A model generated the notes under the pieces. That model was given only the letters and a program-made list of their open reading frames with translations. It had not been told where the DNA came from and did not search any database. 64,000 bases of DNA, from assembly GCA_036362985.1 (NCBI GenBank), contig JAYGXS010000002.1, positions 90,034,203 to 90,098,202 of the forward strand, given 5' to 3'. The first letter of the stretch is position 1, and every line of letters starts with the position of its first letter. Positions 44,978-57,059 of this stretch are shown one piece after another. The position numbers and the translations under genes were made by a program. This DNA is from Ligula intestinalis (taxonomy: Eukaryota > Platyhelminthes > Cestoda > Diphyllobothriidea > Diphyllobothriidae).

Positions 44978-45716
44978 AAGAAGAAGACTCGATCGCTGGG
45001 ACAATATGTTTATTCACCTGAAGTTTCGACATCCGTCGCGGATTCATCATCAGAGACATGAACAGTAGCAGAAACGGGTAATGCATGCACAGAAGCTTGC
45101 AGTATTTATAGGATACAGTCATTACTGCAAACATACAGCGACAATTAACGTTAATTGCCTTCTTGCGCTTAGGCAGTTTGTTGGACAGCACGCGGGCTCT
45201 GACCTGTTGAACTTTCATCACGGACGGTGGGCTCGGGTGTGATGATTTTTCGGCCATCTGGCTCTTCGGTGTTGGCGTAAGATGAGGCGGTGGCCTGCCC
45301 GTTCCTCAAGTGACGACTTGCTTTGGCGAAATTGAATCTCAGCATTGAATATGGGTTGGGCAAATCGTTGCACTTATTTATGGATTGGGGGCCCGTGAAC
45401 CATGACTCAAGTAGTTCCCGGCTCACCCGATTGTCACCTCTTGCAAGAATTTCGGCCTCATCAAATTTGAACGTGTGGCCGGGTCTCGTCGACGAGTTCA
45501 ACAGGTCAGAGCCCGCGCGCAAGAAGGCAATTAACATTAATTGTCGCTGTATGTTTGCAGTAATGACTGTATCCTATAAATACTGCAAGCTTCTGTGCAT
45601 GCATTACTCGTTTCTGCTACTGTTCATGTCTTTGATGATGAATCCGCGCGGATGTCAAAACGTCAGGTGAATAAACATATTTTCCCAGCGATCGAGTCTT
45701 CTTCTTCTTCTTCCTC
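44978..45716 (-). mobile_element. Penelope-like element remnant folded as a hairpin (PLE-D copy 2)
   Basis: Two arms of about 200 bp (44978-45178 and 45515-45716) are reverse complements: GAAGACTCGATCGCTGGGA pairs with TCCCAGCGATCGAGTCTTC, and both contain AGGATACAGTCATTACTGCA and its complement. The 340-bp spacer encodes, on the minus strand, the end of a PLE nuclease (GHTFKFDEAEILARGDNRVS, ELLESWFTGPQSINKC, LPNPYSML). So this is a 5'-truncated PLE with its 3' end repeated in inverse orientation at the 5' end, the plan also seen in PLE-B. CTT-rich simple sequence follows one arm. Confidence 0.8.
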
Positions 45717-45719
45717 TTA

Positions 45720-47335
45720 TTCTTCTTCTCAACATTAAATACATTTTACCAACTCGAGTGAGTTGTGCATATTCTGTCCATAGGGCGGCGGACGGTGAGT
45801 GTATTTGCGGGTGGTGTAGAGACGTGGGGTTAAGTATGGTTATGGTGTTTGCAGCGCGGTGTCTTTTCATGGATTTTCATGCAGGGTTATACGGCTCAGT
45901 AGGCACATGTAAGTTGGTAGGCCTGGTGCTTGTGGCCCACCAGGCCGATGCGTGATACAAATGTGCAGGGCAGGAGGAATAGTATGGGACTATGGCTACT
46001 GAGATGATGATTTTCTAGGGGATGATTAGGCTGGTTGCTGATAAATTTGCGAATCTAATAGGTAGGATTGTCGTGTCTTAATTGCGGTGGATTCCGCTGT
46101 CGTTGGTTCACACTCAACCGATGAAACCCATGTGGTGTCTGAATGTTTCAAGTCATTGTTAGTAACTAAGATGCGTTTAACGGGTTGTTTTGGAGCTCTG
46201 AGCATTTCTTAGTCGGCCTCAGTGCCATGGATCCAAAAGTGATCGACCGGGTCAATGACTCGTGTGAAGGTGTGATCACGATATGGAAAGGTTTGAATCG
46301 AGCACGCGTTGCTGGTGGTTTGGGCGCTAGTGGTGATAACTGACAGGTAGTGGGGGGGTAGGGTGATGGTCGTTGGGAGGTTATTATCAGGATGGTGGTG
46401 ATGGAGGCAGCTGCTGAAGAAAACCGAGGAGATGAAGTGTTGACAATGCATTAGATCCAGAGATGTCCAGCGGGATGGATCCCTGTGTGGAATTTTGATT
46501 GCCATCGTGCGCACGATCCCATTCCCTCTTTTATTGGCCTATCGTAGATTTCCTGCCGGTTTTCGCCAATGACGTTTTTTTGTTTCTAATTCGGTGTAAT
46601 GGGGCACCTTTGTCGGTTTATACCAAATCATCATACTGGGCTGGTTTATGGGAGTGTCGTGTACTGCATAGTCGCGTTAACTACCAACTGACAATCACTA
46701 CCCTACTTACTTTACCGTGCAATGGCGAATGTTTGGTATTTTTGCATAAGCCCGAGCTTAAGCAATACTCTGTTGGCTCATGGAGTCTTGTATAAGTATC
46801 AGTATATTGAGGGATATGTAGGAAAAATTCCTTTGAGTTCCCTTTTGTACATATGTGTAGTGGTAGCAGAAAATTTGTTTCTCAGACTGTTGGCGAGGCC
46901 AGTTGTCCTGTGTCATGGGATGGAAAAATAGGAGCAGACAGTGAAAAAACTCCTCAGGGATTTTTAGAAGAAAAACTGTCGCTCTTGTGGGTGTAATACG
47001 TGGGGTTTAGGAGAAAAAGAGGGGGGATCCAACGGGGCTAGGGCATTGCAAAGGTTCCTAGGATCATCACCGTGTGGAAGCCGCGTCCTGATTCTTCCTT
47101 GCTGATTGCAGAGTCCGCCAAAGGAACTGGAAAAACAGAGGCATCCGTCCAGGTCGTCGACAGTCCGCTGTGGGTCGAACCACGGGTGAGTGTTTAGGCC
47201 GTCAGGTCTGGCTGATAAGATGGCTAGTGGGGTAATCACAGTACGCAGATAGCCAAGTAGGGTAGATCGCGGAGACCTTCGCATGAGGCTATGGGTGGGA
47301 GGGCGTTATATAATAGCAAAAGTGAATGGATATAA
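45720..47335. other. No gene recognised
   Basis: Several open frames of 60-106 codons occur on both strands (for example 46209-46514 minus, rich in His/Thr/Pro), none with a domain I recognise. Confidence 0.35.
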
Positions 47336-47339
47336 AAAC

Positions 47340-47890
47340 TAATACTACTGAAAAATTGAAATTAGTATTATTATTGTAAATTGTCAGCTACGATCAGTTC
47401 GTTCTCTAGCGCGCACTGCTATATCGATCCAGTTTTCGCTTAAAACCCTCGAGCGATTCCGACATAACGACGTCCTGAGGAAGCGAATTCCACGCTCTGA
47501 CCACTCTTTTTGAGAAGAAGTGTTTCTGAGCATCCAGCCTGGCCCCTATCACCTTTAATTTGAGAGGATGACTTCTCAAATTCGTGGTTGTTGATAATTC
47601 GAAAAAATCCCCTGATATAAGACAGCAGTCTTGAAGACGATATACGCGGAATGCTAATATCAGATCCCTCGAAGCTGCCTGTAGCGCAATGGAACGAGGT
47701 TGAGATTCAACAGCCGCGTTTCATAAGACTGCGAGCCCTGTCCCATTACAAGTTTGGTTGCGCGCCGTTGTACCTTTTCCAGGATGTTGATGTCTTTCGT
47801 GGCCCAGGGTCTCCAAGCTTAGATAGCGGATTCTAGTCGCGGTCGTAAACTGGTTAGCCTGAAAAATAGTTTGTCCATGCGATACTGGTT
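47340..47890 (-). pseudogene. CR1-like LINE, C-terminal ORF2 fragment
   Basis: The minus strand reads [70 protein letters not shown] and SESLEGFKRKLDRY. This is the conserved C-terminal end of LINE reverse transcriptases. It is followed by a TATTATTATTG-type tail near 47366-47380. Stops interrupt it. The family resembles the 26.3-27.1 kb fragment more than CR1-A. Confidence 0.8.
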
Positions 47891-50220
47891 AAGATTTCCA
47901 CTTAATTTGGGTCACCACACCTTAGAACAGTCCTATTGTGTCCATGAATCGCCCCAAACCTCTCAATTTTAACGTCTTCGCAATAGTACCCTACGTATGC
48001 ACGTAAATTATGTCTGGCCAGGTACTTTGACTTATAAAAAATCAAACTTGCCTATACATGACGCACTAAATAGTCTACGCAGTTGGCTCATAATGTATCT
48101 GTACAAAGTGGAGTCGTAAAAGGCTGAATCATCTTGTTGGCTTCTCTATTTACTCCAAAATTTACGTTCAAGTTGGTCACGTGCTCGTCAGCGTCGGCCA
48201 ACGCTCACAAAATATAACTTAGGCCTTCAAATTACCTTCCGGCGTCTGTAGTCAATGTCAGTTTGTGTTCAAATGCCTTCAATGTCTGCATTTCGTCCCC
48301 GAAAGCAATAAAGTCTTGACAGGGGTTTTACAAACCCAACTTTTTGAAGCTAGGTCTGCTTTGTCAGTGTTTGTCATTCCTCAAAACAGTGGCGACAAAA
48401 AAAGGTAATTATCAAATTTCTCAGGCGCATTGTCGGCTCCGTAGTCATATATGTCCGTAGGTTCACTAGATTTTTTTTACTTTTTGAGAAGAACAAGCCA
48501 AATTTCCGAGCCATCTGCTGATTTTTGTGTTTCATCAGCATCGCGCGTACATTCTCTTACCTAGTTCACCAAATCACCATCATTATTTTAGATGTTCGCA
48601 ACTTGTGCTGTTTAGCCCACACAGTGACTTTGGTTGAAACTAGTGACCAGACCCGCATTGCTAACACTATGCTGACCTCAAGTGCCTCCGTCTTGGCAAC
48701 TTAAGCGGAACAGGGTCACGTAACAGCTCAAACCTATTTCGGACCCTAGTTCGAACGCTCTTGTAAGGAATGCTTGGTAATCAACGTGAAGACCGATTGG
48801 AGGCGTTTCACTGTGGCCTGTTCGCCGATGACTCAGAGTTCGAAGCTACCACTACAGCAAACATTAATCAACATTCCTCCTCGCCTCAGAATGGTGAGTT
48901 GCAAACCCCGACATAAATCGGCACAGGCTGCTGAACACAATAAGCCTGTGGCTGCCTGAATTCGGTAGCGCTGTGCGTATTTACCTCCTTCTCATCCTCC
49001 AAAACCTTAGTCTGTCCGCGCGCCCAGCACTGACTCATCCTCTTATATCTGCGCGCTCTTGTACTTTTGCGCCCCCGCTGTCGACGTGCCCGCGTCCGGA
49101 GCTAATCGATTCCTCGCGAGCTCTGACGCCAACACCTGCACCCTTTCCTGATTGGCTGATGACTGAGCAAGGCTTCGCAAACCCGCGCGCATGGACACTT
49201 TTAAACCAACTCGACTGGCTTCAGTACGCGGTGCTTGCAGCAGCCACTGTCAAGCTTCTTTAGCAGTAAAGTTGTCCAAATTCAATCAGTCTTCCCAAAC
49301 TTGTGATTTGGGGATCCTTCTGGTGTCGAGACAGCAACTAGCCCTCGATAAGTCTACCGTCGGTCAACAATAATCATGCCGCTGTTGCATCTTTTCACTC
49401 GATTAGCCTTAAATCATGACGAGTTATAGGTAGAGAGCAACTTTCTTGTTGCTACGAGGGAGCAACTGGGAGTGCTCTGCGACAGTATTAATTCGTTCTC
49501 CACATCAGTCCAATTTGCATTCAGTATTGACAGAAAACAAGTAGATCAATATCAATATACTAGGTAGCCTATTCGGAAGCCACCGCACACCAAACACGAG
49601 CAACTACCGAAAAATCAAGTTCCGTCAACGGTCCTCTTTGTCGGGCAAAAAACCATTGTCTGCAGTAAAAATAGGATATTTGATATATGTACACTATCTT
49701 CAAATGAGGTTTTTTGGTCGGCACACCAGATGTGAAGAAAGTAGGTTGGTCTCGAGATGCACGGTCGATCGAGGTGAGGACATGCTCTACTCGCGCATGA
49801 CTAATAAAATTTTCCGGTGCCGTAAATGGAGTCCGGATCAGCAGTGCTTTGTGCTGGCGTCCTATCGTTCGTATGCAGAAAGCGCCTTCTTGTTGTGAGT
49901 CTGATTATTGCCGTTCGTTGGTCAAATAAATTTAAGGCAATGCATGGAAGTAAAGTATATCGGATAATTTGTAGTGACGCTGCAGCACCTTCCACCTTTG
50001 GCGTCCTGTGATTGCAGATGTCGGCCCGCCTCTGGGACAGCCAATCACAGGTGCCGCAAGTTGCCTCAACGCTCAACCTCTTGCAGCTACCAGAAAGTGC
50101 GCATGTGTAGCGGTCTCTGCCATCCGACATCATTTTTCAACGCCAGCTGCCTCAAGGTCATCCAATACCTCATTTGGCGCTTACAGTCGCGCTGACCTGT
50201 AGAGACTTGACCTACTTTCA
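47891..50220. other. No gene recognised
   Basis: Anonymous sequence of 2.3 kb. Frames such as 48973-49263 (plus, 96 codons) have a hydrophobic start but no recognisable domain. Confidence 0.35.
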
Positions 50221-50224
50221 CTCG

Positions 50225-50490
50225 GACACACAAACGTGTGTCTAGGTTCTCCCGGCTGCCCAAACACCACTCGAACAAGTTCCTGTTTCCCCACTCTCGG
50301 CCGCCAGACGGCACTTCGGACCACAGCACTCCAGCCGAATGAAGTGTGCTCCGAAGTCCAACCTCTTTCCATACATTCTCCGTTCCTTTGCGTACACAAT
50401 ATACTATTCCTTCTACTCTGGCCTTCCCAAGACTTCTCCCATCTCCTAAGGAACCGCACCTGGAAGATTGTAGCTGTTAGGGTTAACCGT
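50225..50490 (+). repeat. Interspersed repeat R1, copy 4 (first unit of a dimer)
   Basis: Shared blocks with copies 1 and 2: CTCCGAAGTCCAACCTCTTT, CACAATATACTATTCCTTCT, CTTCCCAAGACTTCT and the closing GAAGATTGTAGCTGTTAGGG plus TTAACC. Confidence 0.65.
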
Positions 50491-50499
50491 CGTAGCCTT

Positions 50500-50790
50500 A
50501 ACTACTATACATGCACTTGTCTCTCCACACCAATCCGGTCTGGCCAATAATTTCTCTGTGGCTAACTTACACAGGAGCTCTTTGCGACGACTGCCACGCT
50601 CACACACCTCGGACGCGGCCCTCTCCTGAGTGGTTTTGCATTCGTCCGACATTCAAATTCATCGAACCTATTCTCCACTATCGCTGAACAGAATACACTT
50701 TTCTTCCCATCTGACGGCTCCCTTCCTCTCTTCCCCCACAGAACCGGGCCTGAAGATCGCAGCGACAAGGGTCTTTCCCATTAACTTAAG
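50500..50790 (+). repeat. Interspersed repeat R1, copy 5 (second unit of a dimer)
   Basis: It ends GAAGATCGCAGCGACAAGGG about 290 bp after copy 4. Its last part (CAGAATACACTTTTCTTCCC) also matches the R1-like block in the inverted-repeat arms at 36.9 and 39.7 kb, and its minus strand keeps the same reading words (GKTLVAAIFRPGS). Confidence 0.6.
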
Positions 50791-50799
50791 CCACTGCGA

Positions 50800-51860
50800 T
50801 AACTTCATGAGCGATCTTAGTAAACGAACAGATAAAATACGATGCGAATGTACAGAATGCAATCTTAAAACAATTCACAATCAGGAATTCTTTTAAAAGC
50901 GAAAGATCAACAAGCGAAAATCAATAAAAGCATGTACAACTTACGAAGTCATTTTGATCGAGTATGGTTTTTTCATTCATGGAACTGTGTTACATGAGTG
51001 TCCGTATTACAACCCACCTTTAATATTCTATTCTAATAGAGAACGTATTTCTGACTCACGGTAAAAATTGCATATGATCGGCCATTGACTGTATATGCCA
51101 AAGTCGATAAACTCACTCAGTTTTGGTGCTGGAAAGCAAAGCCAGTTGCCCTATCCTTTTGATGTCTGACACAATTTTTTCTTCAATGACATAGTGATTG
51201 CAACCTGGAATGCTCTTCCCGAATAGGTTGTACTCTCCACCTATGTGAACATATGTAGGATCAAACTGAACATGCGCCAAACATTTTACTAACCAGCGTC
51301 AATCTGACTTACGAAGGAGAGTATTACATATATATATCTGACTACTCATGTTAATCGAGTAGCCATATTTTATTACTATTTTGACACCAGCTCTTCGCTG
51401 GCAAGAATGTAATTGACGTATTTTTTTTCATTTTCCTTTTATATCCATGCATTTTTAGCCATCTTGTTACTAATAGGGAGTTCAAAGGCATGCAACTATC
51501 TTTCTCCCAATAAACTGATACTGACAAGTACGACTGCTCCCTCAGATGGGTCCGACTTGGAAGAGGGTGGATAATGAACGGCACAGTTAGCGGAAGTCAC
51601 TAGGACTGCGATCAGATTAGTCGGCAAAGTGAACCGAGCCCCTATTTCCGAGGGCAGTTGTACCGTGTATGTGAACGTCACAGGCGACAACGCATGACCA
51701 CACAGATAACGCCCCTGTAAATGGCTGCAGGCCAGGCAAATGCTTAACGAAACCTGTTTTGGTTATCGTTGGTCTGCCACAGCTGTGAGGATAAAAGAAG
51801 CCATGTCTCTGGTCGTTGCTGATCTGGTAAGACGAAACTTCCAGTTCATGATCAGAATAA
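50800..51860. other. No gene recognised
   Basis: Anonymous sequence between the R1 dimer and the long direct repeat. Confidence 0.3.
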
Positions 51861-52735
51861 TGTCATGTAGTCCGGTTGAGGTTCGATTGAAGATATTAAC
51901 TTAGGGGATGAATGGGAACTAATAAGTAATTTATTATAATTAAGATAAATGCTATTGATATCATATGTACACCAAATCATTATTAATAGCATTATATTAA
52001 TCTTAGTAATATTAATTAACAATAAAATTAGTGATAATTAAGAAGTAATTAGGTTCAGCTTTTTACTTTCCGCATCATGAACTTTCGACTGGAGGTAGAC
52101 CAGTGTATTTAGTCATCTACCGTTTCATAGCGAAATTTGAACTGCGTATTATCGTCCAGGTTCATCCATCACTCTGGGCTTCCAGAGTTATATTCATCGG
52201 TTGCAAAATATTGACGAAGCACGCGTCTGGGCTTTTAATTGGTATCCGGGCTGTCATTATGCATTACTTATATCAAAACGTCGCCCACTTACGCCCCCTC
52301 ACATTGAAACGCCTCTAAGATGTTTACTTTAAAATGGATCAAAGCTCCTTGGCTCGTTCAGCGAGTCCTAGTTACGATTGGCTGACGTCGAATAATGAGC
52401 CACTTATTGGCGGTGTGCAATGATCTGAGACAGAGTAGTGAAACACGAACAAAAAGAGCAGACAGTGAAATACGTCCTTCGGCATATTTCGGAAACTATG
52501 TAAGTTTAACTGGTACTTGTAGAAATATGAAAATAAGGTGAGATCTGTGCGCACAATGGCAGAGATGTGCATTTTTTACGACCTGTGAAATCTACTTGCA
52601 CAATGAGATCTGTCCTGACATCTGTGTGCACAATGGGGGTGGTGTGCATCATTGCCAGTTTTTAAGTATATCCGGCTGTAGCCACCTGTTGAAAAGCCGG
52701 ATGTCCAATCAAAAGGCTGCTGGTTAACGCACAGC
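51861..52735 (+). repeat. Long direct repeat, copy A (about 870 bp)
   Basis: The repeat starts TGTCATGTAGTCCGGTTGA, has a very A/T-rich segment (51945-52040), a conserved core CAGGTTCATCCATCACTCTG and GGGCTTTTAATTGGTATCC, then CGAACAAAAAGAGCAGACAG and a tail with GATCTGTGTGCACAATGG-type words. Copy B at 55611-57055 has all of these in the same order. It may be an LTR, a satellite-like unit or a non-autonomous element; there are no TG...CA ends I can define. Confidence 0.75.
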
Positions 52736-52739
52736 ACTC

Positions 52740-53575
52740 TATCAATATTCTACACTAAAGTGTGTTTTATTGGCTAGAATCGAAGGGAAGTAAAGAAAGA
52801 CTACACAATGTATTTAGGTGAGTTCCATTTTCTCAAGGTAAAATTTCTCCTTTCTACTTTTCTGCGAATCATCGTAAGTCGTTGCGGACTCATTTTGCTT
52901 AGCCTGATACCGTTTATGCACAGTAAACGTTTTCGTAACAAGTCTATTATCTGCTTCTACTATGCAGTGAGCTTGGCTATGGACCAAGCACCACTACCAT
53001 AACTGCAGACGCAAAATGTCATAGAAAGCCGATTAGGTTTATTACAATCCTCAGTTTGATTACTCTTTCGATGCTATCGTAGAATTTTCTGGAAATAGTG
53101 AACCCTTCCTTTAACGTTGTCTTAAAATCAGGCTGTTCCAAAAGAAGAGAACAACGGCTGAAATTGCAGAACCTTATGTTGGATACTGGTCACCAAATAG
53201 GTAGTGGTTGCTGTTGGATAGCGGCTGTTTGATTTTAATCTGTTTGCTAACTTCCGTATCCGTCCAAAAAAGACATTATCTTTTAATTTTCTTCTATTTG
53301 AAAATTATGCGTGTGTGTTTTGCCTTGATGTTTCATCTCCAAATTCGCGGGATATAATCATTGCTTTTTCGCGAAAAAATATATTCAGTATATTCAATCC
53401 ATTTTTCATCTGATACAAATTGAAAGCAACCATATAATGAACAAGGTAGTGTTTCTAAAGAAGTGGGCGACTGCTCGTCAGTTGCATCTAACTGGGGATG
53501 TCCTGCCAGTGCACTTATGTAGGCAATCGGATGTAAAGGCCACTTGCCTAGATGGCTAGTATGAATTACATTTTA
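52740..53575. other. No gene recognised
   Basis: A/T-rich sequence between direct repeat A and the foldback element. Confidence 0.3.
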
Positions 53576-53578
53576 TTT

Positions 53579-54365
53579 AATTATCTTGTAGTCTATTCTG
53601 AAGTCATTTCAGTCATGATAGGATGCAGGCTTTTTAATGAGCTTCGTTCTGACCATTGGCTACTTAATTAGTATGCCTTCTTATCGTTTATTTTGACCGC
53701 CTTTATAAATTTAAATATATTTTATGAAAAAACATGCACGAAAAATTAGTTCTTGTACTTAGTTGATAGAAAATTACGTCTTATTTAAATTTTGTACTCA
53801 ATGAAAGGGCAGCTTTTTGTTTGAAAAAAAATTGCTTATCACGAGCTTTTAACAATTGTAAGGCGTTTATTCATAATAAATCGCATCTGTCAATTTATTA
53901 ATACTGCCTATACTGCATAAAGTATGTTCCACATCTATTTCAATATTTGATGCCAAATATGTGACTTCTTCCTCAAACTGTAGGCGAAAACGTACTTTTT
54001 CTTAAACAGGATGTACACAGTGTGCCAATTTTGACCTTGAATTCGAGTATAACAGTTACTGTGTTAGAAAACTATTCAGCAATTGAGCAAAATTTTTGAA
54101 GCCGAAAGCTGCCCTTTCCTTGAGTATAAAATTCAAAGAAGGCGTAATTTGCTATCAAACAAGTACAAGAAATAATTTTTTGTGCATGTTTTCCATAAAA
54201 TATATTTGAATATATAAAGGCAGTCAAAATAAATTAAAGAAAGGCATACTACTTAAGTATCCAGCTTTACAATATATACGTTTTGCTAGTGGTCAGAACG
54301 AAACTCGTTAAAAGGCCCGCATCATATCATGACTGAAATGCCCTTAGAATAGACTTCACGATTAT
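53579..54365. repeat. Foldback element with arms of about 270 bp
   Basis: The left arm (53579-53842) and right arm (54083-54365) are reverse complements. Paired landmarks: GTCTATTCTGAAGTCATTTC with GAAATGCCCTTAGAATAGAC, AACATGCACGAAAAATTAG with ATAATTTTTTGTGCATGTT, and GAAAGGGCAGCTTT with AAAGCTGCCCTTTC. The right arm has an extra 35 bp or so. The spacer is about 240 bp without coding capacity. Confidence 0.8.
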
Positions 54366-55344
54366 CAGTATCACAACTTTAGTCAATGCCGATTAGCGAA
54401 AGAGTATGAATCTTCCGCATATGTCGACATGTTGCGTGATCTTCGGCGACTACTGTAAATACTTGCTTGCTCTGGGTAATTCTATGGAGCAAAACACAGC
54501 CTTTCCATTCAATGCTTAAGCAAGAATAACCCCTACATTGCTTTAGCTAGAGAAGGGCTATTTACGTCGGGTGATACTCGACCTATATAAACAGCTGGGG
54601 ACTGTGATTAGCCTAAATTTATCTTGATTACTTCCAGCTCCTTCATTTACACGTCGTTGTTCTGTTCGAAGTTTTCTTATAAAAATCGATCCCCCATTTT
54701 TAGTTCCATATGGCATTTTAAAGTTTTTAATTCTAACCATCAGTCAACACGACAATGTATCAGGATATTGCTGATTTGCACTTCGCTTTTTTCCTGTATG
54801 AATTCCAGTAGATGAAGTCTGTCATTCGTTACTGGTGCTATGTGGTGACAGTTTGCAGCTGAGCAGTAGTTGTGCCATTTTAGGTTTAATCCATTCGCAT
54901 TATTATTGTTCCTTCATATTCTGGATAAACACGTTAAAAGTCTTGAAGAATAACCTCGGATTCACATATTTGCCATAAGCACCATCTTTAACATGTTTCG
55001 AAGTACTTTCTAGAACTGTTGCTCAAAGTTTTGATTTGATGACCAATAATTATAGATAAACGTTATATATTTCACTTCTAACATATGTCCTTTTCATCTG
55101 AACATAGAAGTAAAAGGATCAACTTTTCTGTATTCTGTTCTGATTCTTATCATTATCTGAGGTGATTACGGCTGTTCGATGGTGGCTGGTTGATACTAAA
55201 CCGTTTGCCAAATCCTATATAATTGCAGACACGATAAGTGGTTCAGGATGCATTTGTTTTTTCTCCAATTACACTTGCATAATTTGCTGTGGTTTATCGC
55301 TAAATAAACGAGTCACCACTAACATTCAAAAGATCAGAAATTTT
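54366..55344. other. No gene recognised
   Basis: Anonymous sequence between the foldback element and the third copy of the long direct repeat. Confidence 0.3.
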
Positions 55345-55610
55345 GTCTGAAAATATTAACTTAAGGGGCAAAAATGTATTTATATTTAACAATACTTAAT
55401 AGATAATAATATGAATATATCTAATATTTTCTCTATGAATATTTCATTAATATATATTATATAATGAAGAGTAATAGTATATTATCTCAGTTATATAATA
55501 TATACCATAACTAATTAAATGTTCGGTTTGTGTTTAACGTCCCTCATATTTAATCTACTACGGAAGTAGATCAGTATATTTAGGTTCATCGCTCGTGTGA
55601 ACCTCGAACC
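55345..55610 (+). repeat. Long direct repeat, diverged partial copy C
   Basis: It begins GAAAATATTAACTTAAGGGG, passes an A/T-only stretch and ends GGAAGTAGATCAGTATATTT, aligning with the first third of copies A and B but strongly diverged. It abuts copy B head to tail. Confidence 0.55.
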
Positions 55611-57055
55611 TGTCATGTAGTCCGGTTGAAGTTCGACTGAAGATATTAACTTAGGGATGAATGGGAATTAAAAAGTAATTTATTATAATCAATATGACTA
55701 CTATTGATAGTAATTTAGTTTATATTCAGAGACACATCAAATGAATAATAATAGTATTATGTTAATATTATTAATGTTAATTAACAATAACATTAGTTAT
55801 AATTAAGAAGTTATTAGGTTCAGTTTTTTACTTTCAGCAGCATGAACTTCCAACTGGAGGTAGATCACTTTATATAGTCATCTATCGTTTTATAGCGGAA
55901 TTTGAAATGCGTATTTTTGTCCAGGTTCATCCATCACTCTGGGATAGCAGAGTTATATTCATCAGTTGCAGAATATTGAAGAAGCACGTGTCTGGGCTTT
56001 TAGTTGGTATCCTGGCTGTCATTATGCATTACTTATAGCAAAACGATGCCCACTGGGATGTTAATTTTTAAATGGATGTAGACTCCTTGGCTAGTTCAGC
56101 GAGTCCATGGTACGATTGGCTGATGTCGACAAATGAGTCACTTATTGGCGATGTGCAATGGCACGATACAGTGTGGCGAAAGACGAACAAAAAGAACAGA
56201 CAGTGACACTATTAAGTTGGCTTGGCAGATTTAGTTAATTTAGTTGACCCAATTGTAAAAAAAGTGGTGGCATTTGGCAATATTCGAACCCGCATAGGAG
56301 AGTGGACTTTTAGCCAAGCCAACGCTCTACCCACTTGAGCTACGAATGTCGCGCTTCACACCGTGAGTTTAATCACACTTGGATCGATATTACCCGCTCA
56401 ACTTTGCCGCTCACATGGAATCCACCAATGCGGGCCAGCAAGTTGACTGCCCAAGCAGGATTTCCTAAGCAATCATCTAGAATCCACCAGAATGACTACT
56501 AGGCTAACATAATTATTAAGTTGGTTTGGTAGATTTAGTTAATTTAGTTGACCCAATTGTAGAATAAGTCATTCTGGTGGAATCTAGATGATTGCTTAGG
56601 AAATCCTGCTTAAGCAGTCAATTTCCTGTCCCGCATTGATGGATTCCATGTGAGCGGCAAAGTTGGGCGAGTAATATCGATCCAAGTGTGATTAAACTCA
56701 CGGTGTGAAGCGCGACATTCGTAGCTCAAGTGGACAGAGCGTTGGATAGGCTAAAAGGCCACTCTCCTATGCGGGTTCGAATCCCGCCGAATGTCCTTTT
56801 GCATGTTTTGGAAACTCTGTTAGATATATGAAAATGGGATGAGGTCTTTCTTGAGATCTGTCTTCACAATGGTAGCGGTGTGCATGATTTGAGATCTGTG
56901 TGCAACCTGATGTGTTAGGTCTGTGTGCACAGTGAGATCTGTCATGAGATCTGTGTGCACAATGGCAGCGATGTGCATGATTTTCCAATTTTCAAGTGTA
57001 GGCGGATGAAGCCAACTATTGAAGCGTTAGAGGTGCAATCAAAAAGCTACTGATT
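55611..57055 (+). repeat. Long direct repeat, copy B, with an insertion
   Basis: Copy of 51861-52735, same orientation, about 3.75 kb away. It is longer because an about 590-bp element (about 56206-56796) interrupts it between the blocks AAAGAACAGACAGTGACA and TTTTGCATGTTTTGGAAAC; copy A has no such insert. Confidence 0.75.
56206..56796. mobile_element. tRNA-like inverted-repeat element
   Basis: Arms at about 56276-56500 (minus) and 56567-56796 (plus) are reverse complements. A tRNA-like sequence sits at the outer end of each. In the right arm, GACATTC (56714-56720) can pair with GAATGTC (56789-56795), GCTC with GAGC forms a D-stem, and GCGGG-TTCGAAT-CCCGC forms a T-arm. The anticodon arm is not proper and one extra C follows the T-stem. 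A 45-bp direct repeat, ATTAAGTTGG to GACCCAATTGTA, precedes each arm (56211 and 56515). The element is absent from direct repeat A, so it inserted after the A/B duplication. Confidence 0.75.
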
Positions 57056-57059
57056 GCGC

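Noticed and set aside
46209..46514. 101-codon His/Thr-rich frame on the minus strand
   Set aside because: Composition reflects a simple-sequence stretch; no domain.
48973..49263. 96-codon frame with a hydrophobic start (possible secreted peptide)
   Set aside because: The hydrophobic stretch is short and followed by low-complexity Pro/Ser/Thr; no splice or poly(A) support.
56714..56796. Functional tRNA gene
   Set aside because: Acceptor, D and T arms pair, but the anticodon loop is far too large and an extra base lies between T-stem and acceptor; an inverted sister copy lacks the 3' acceptor strand.
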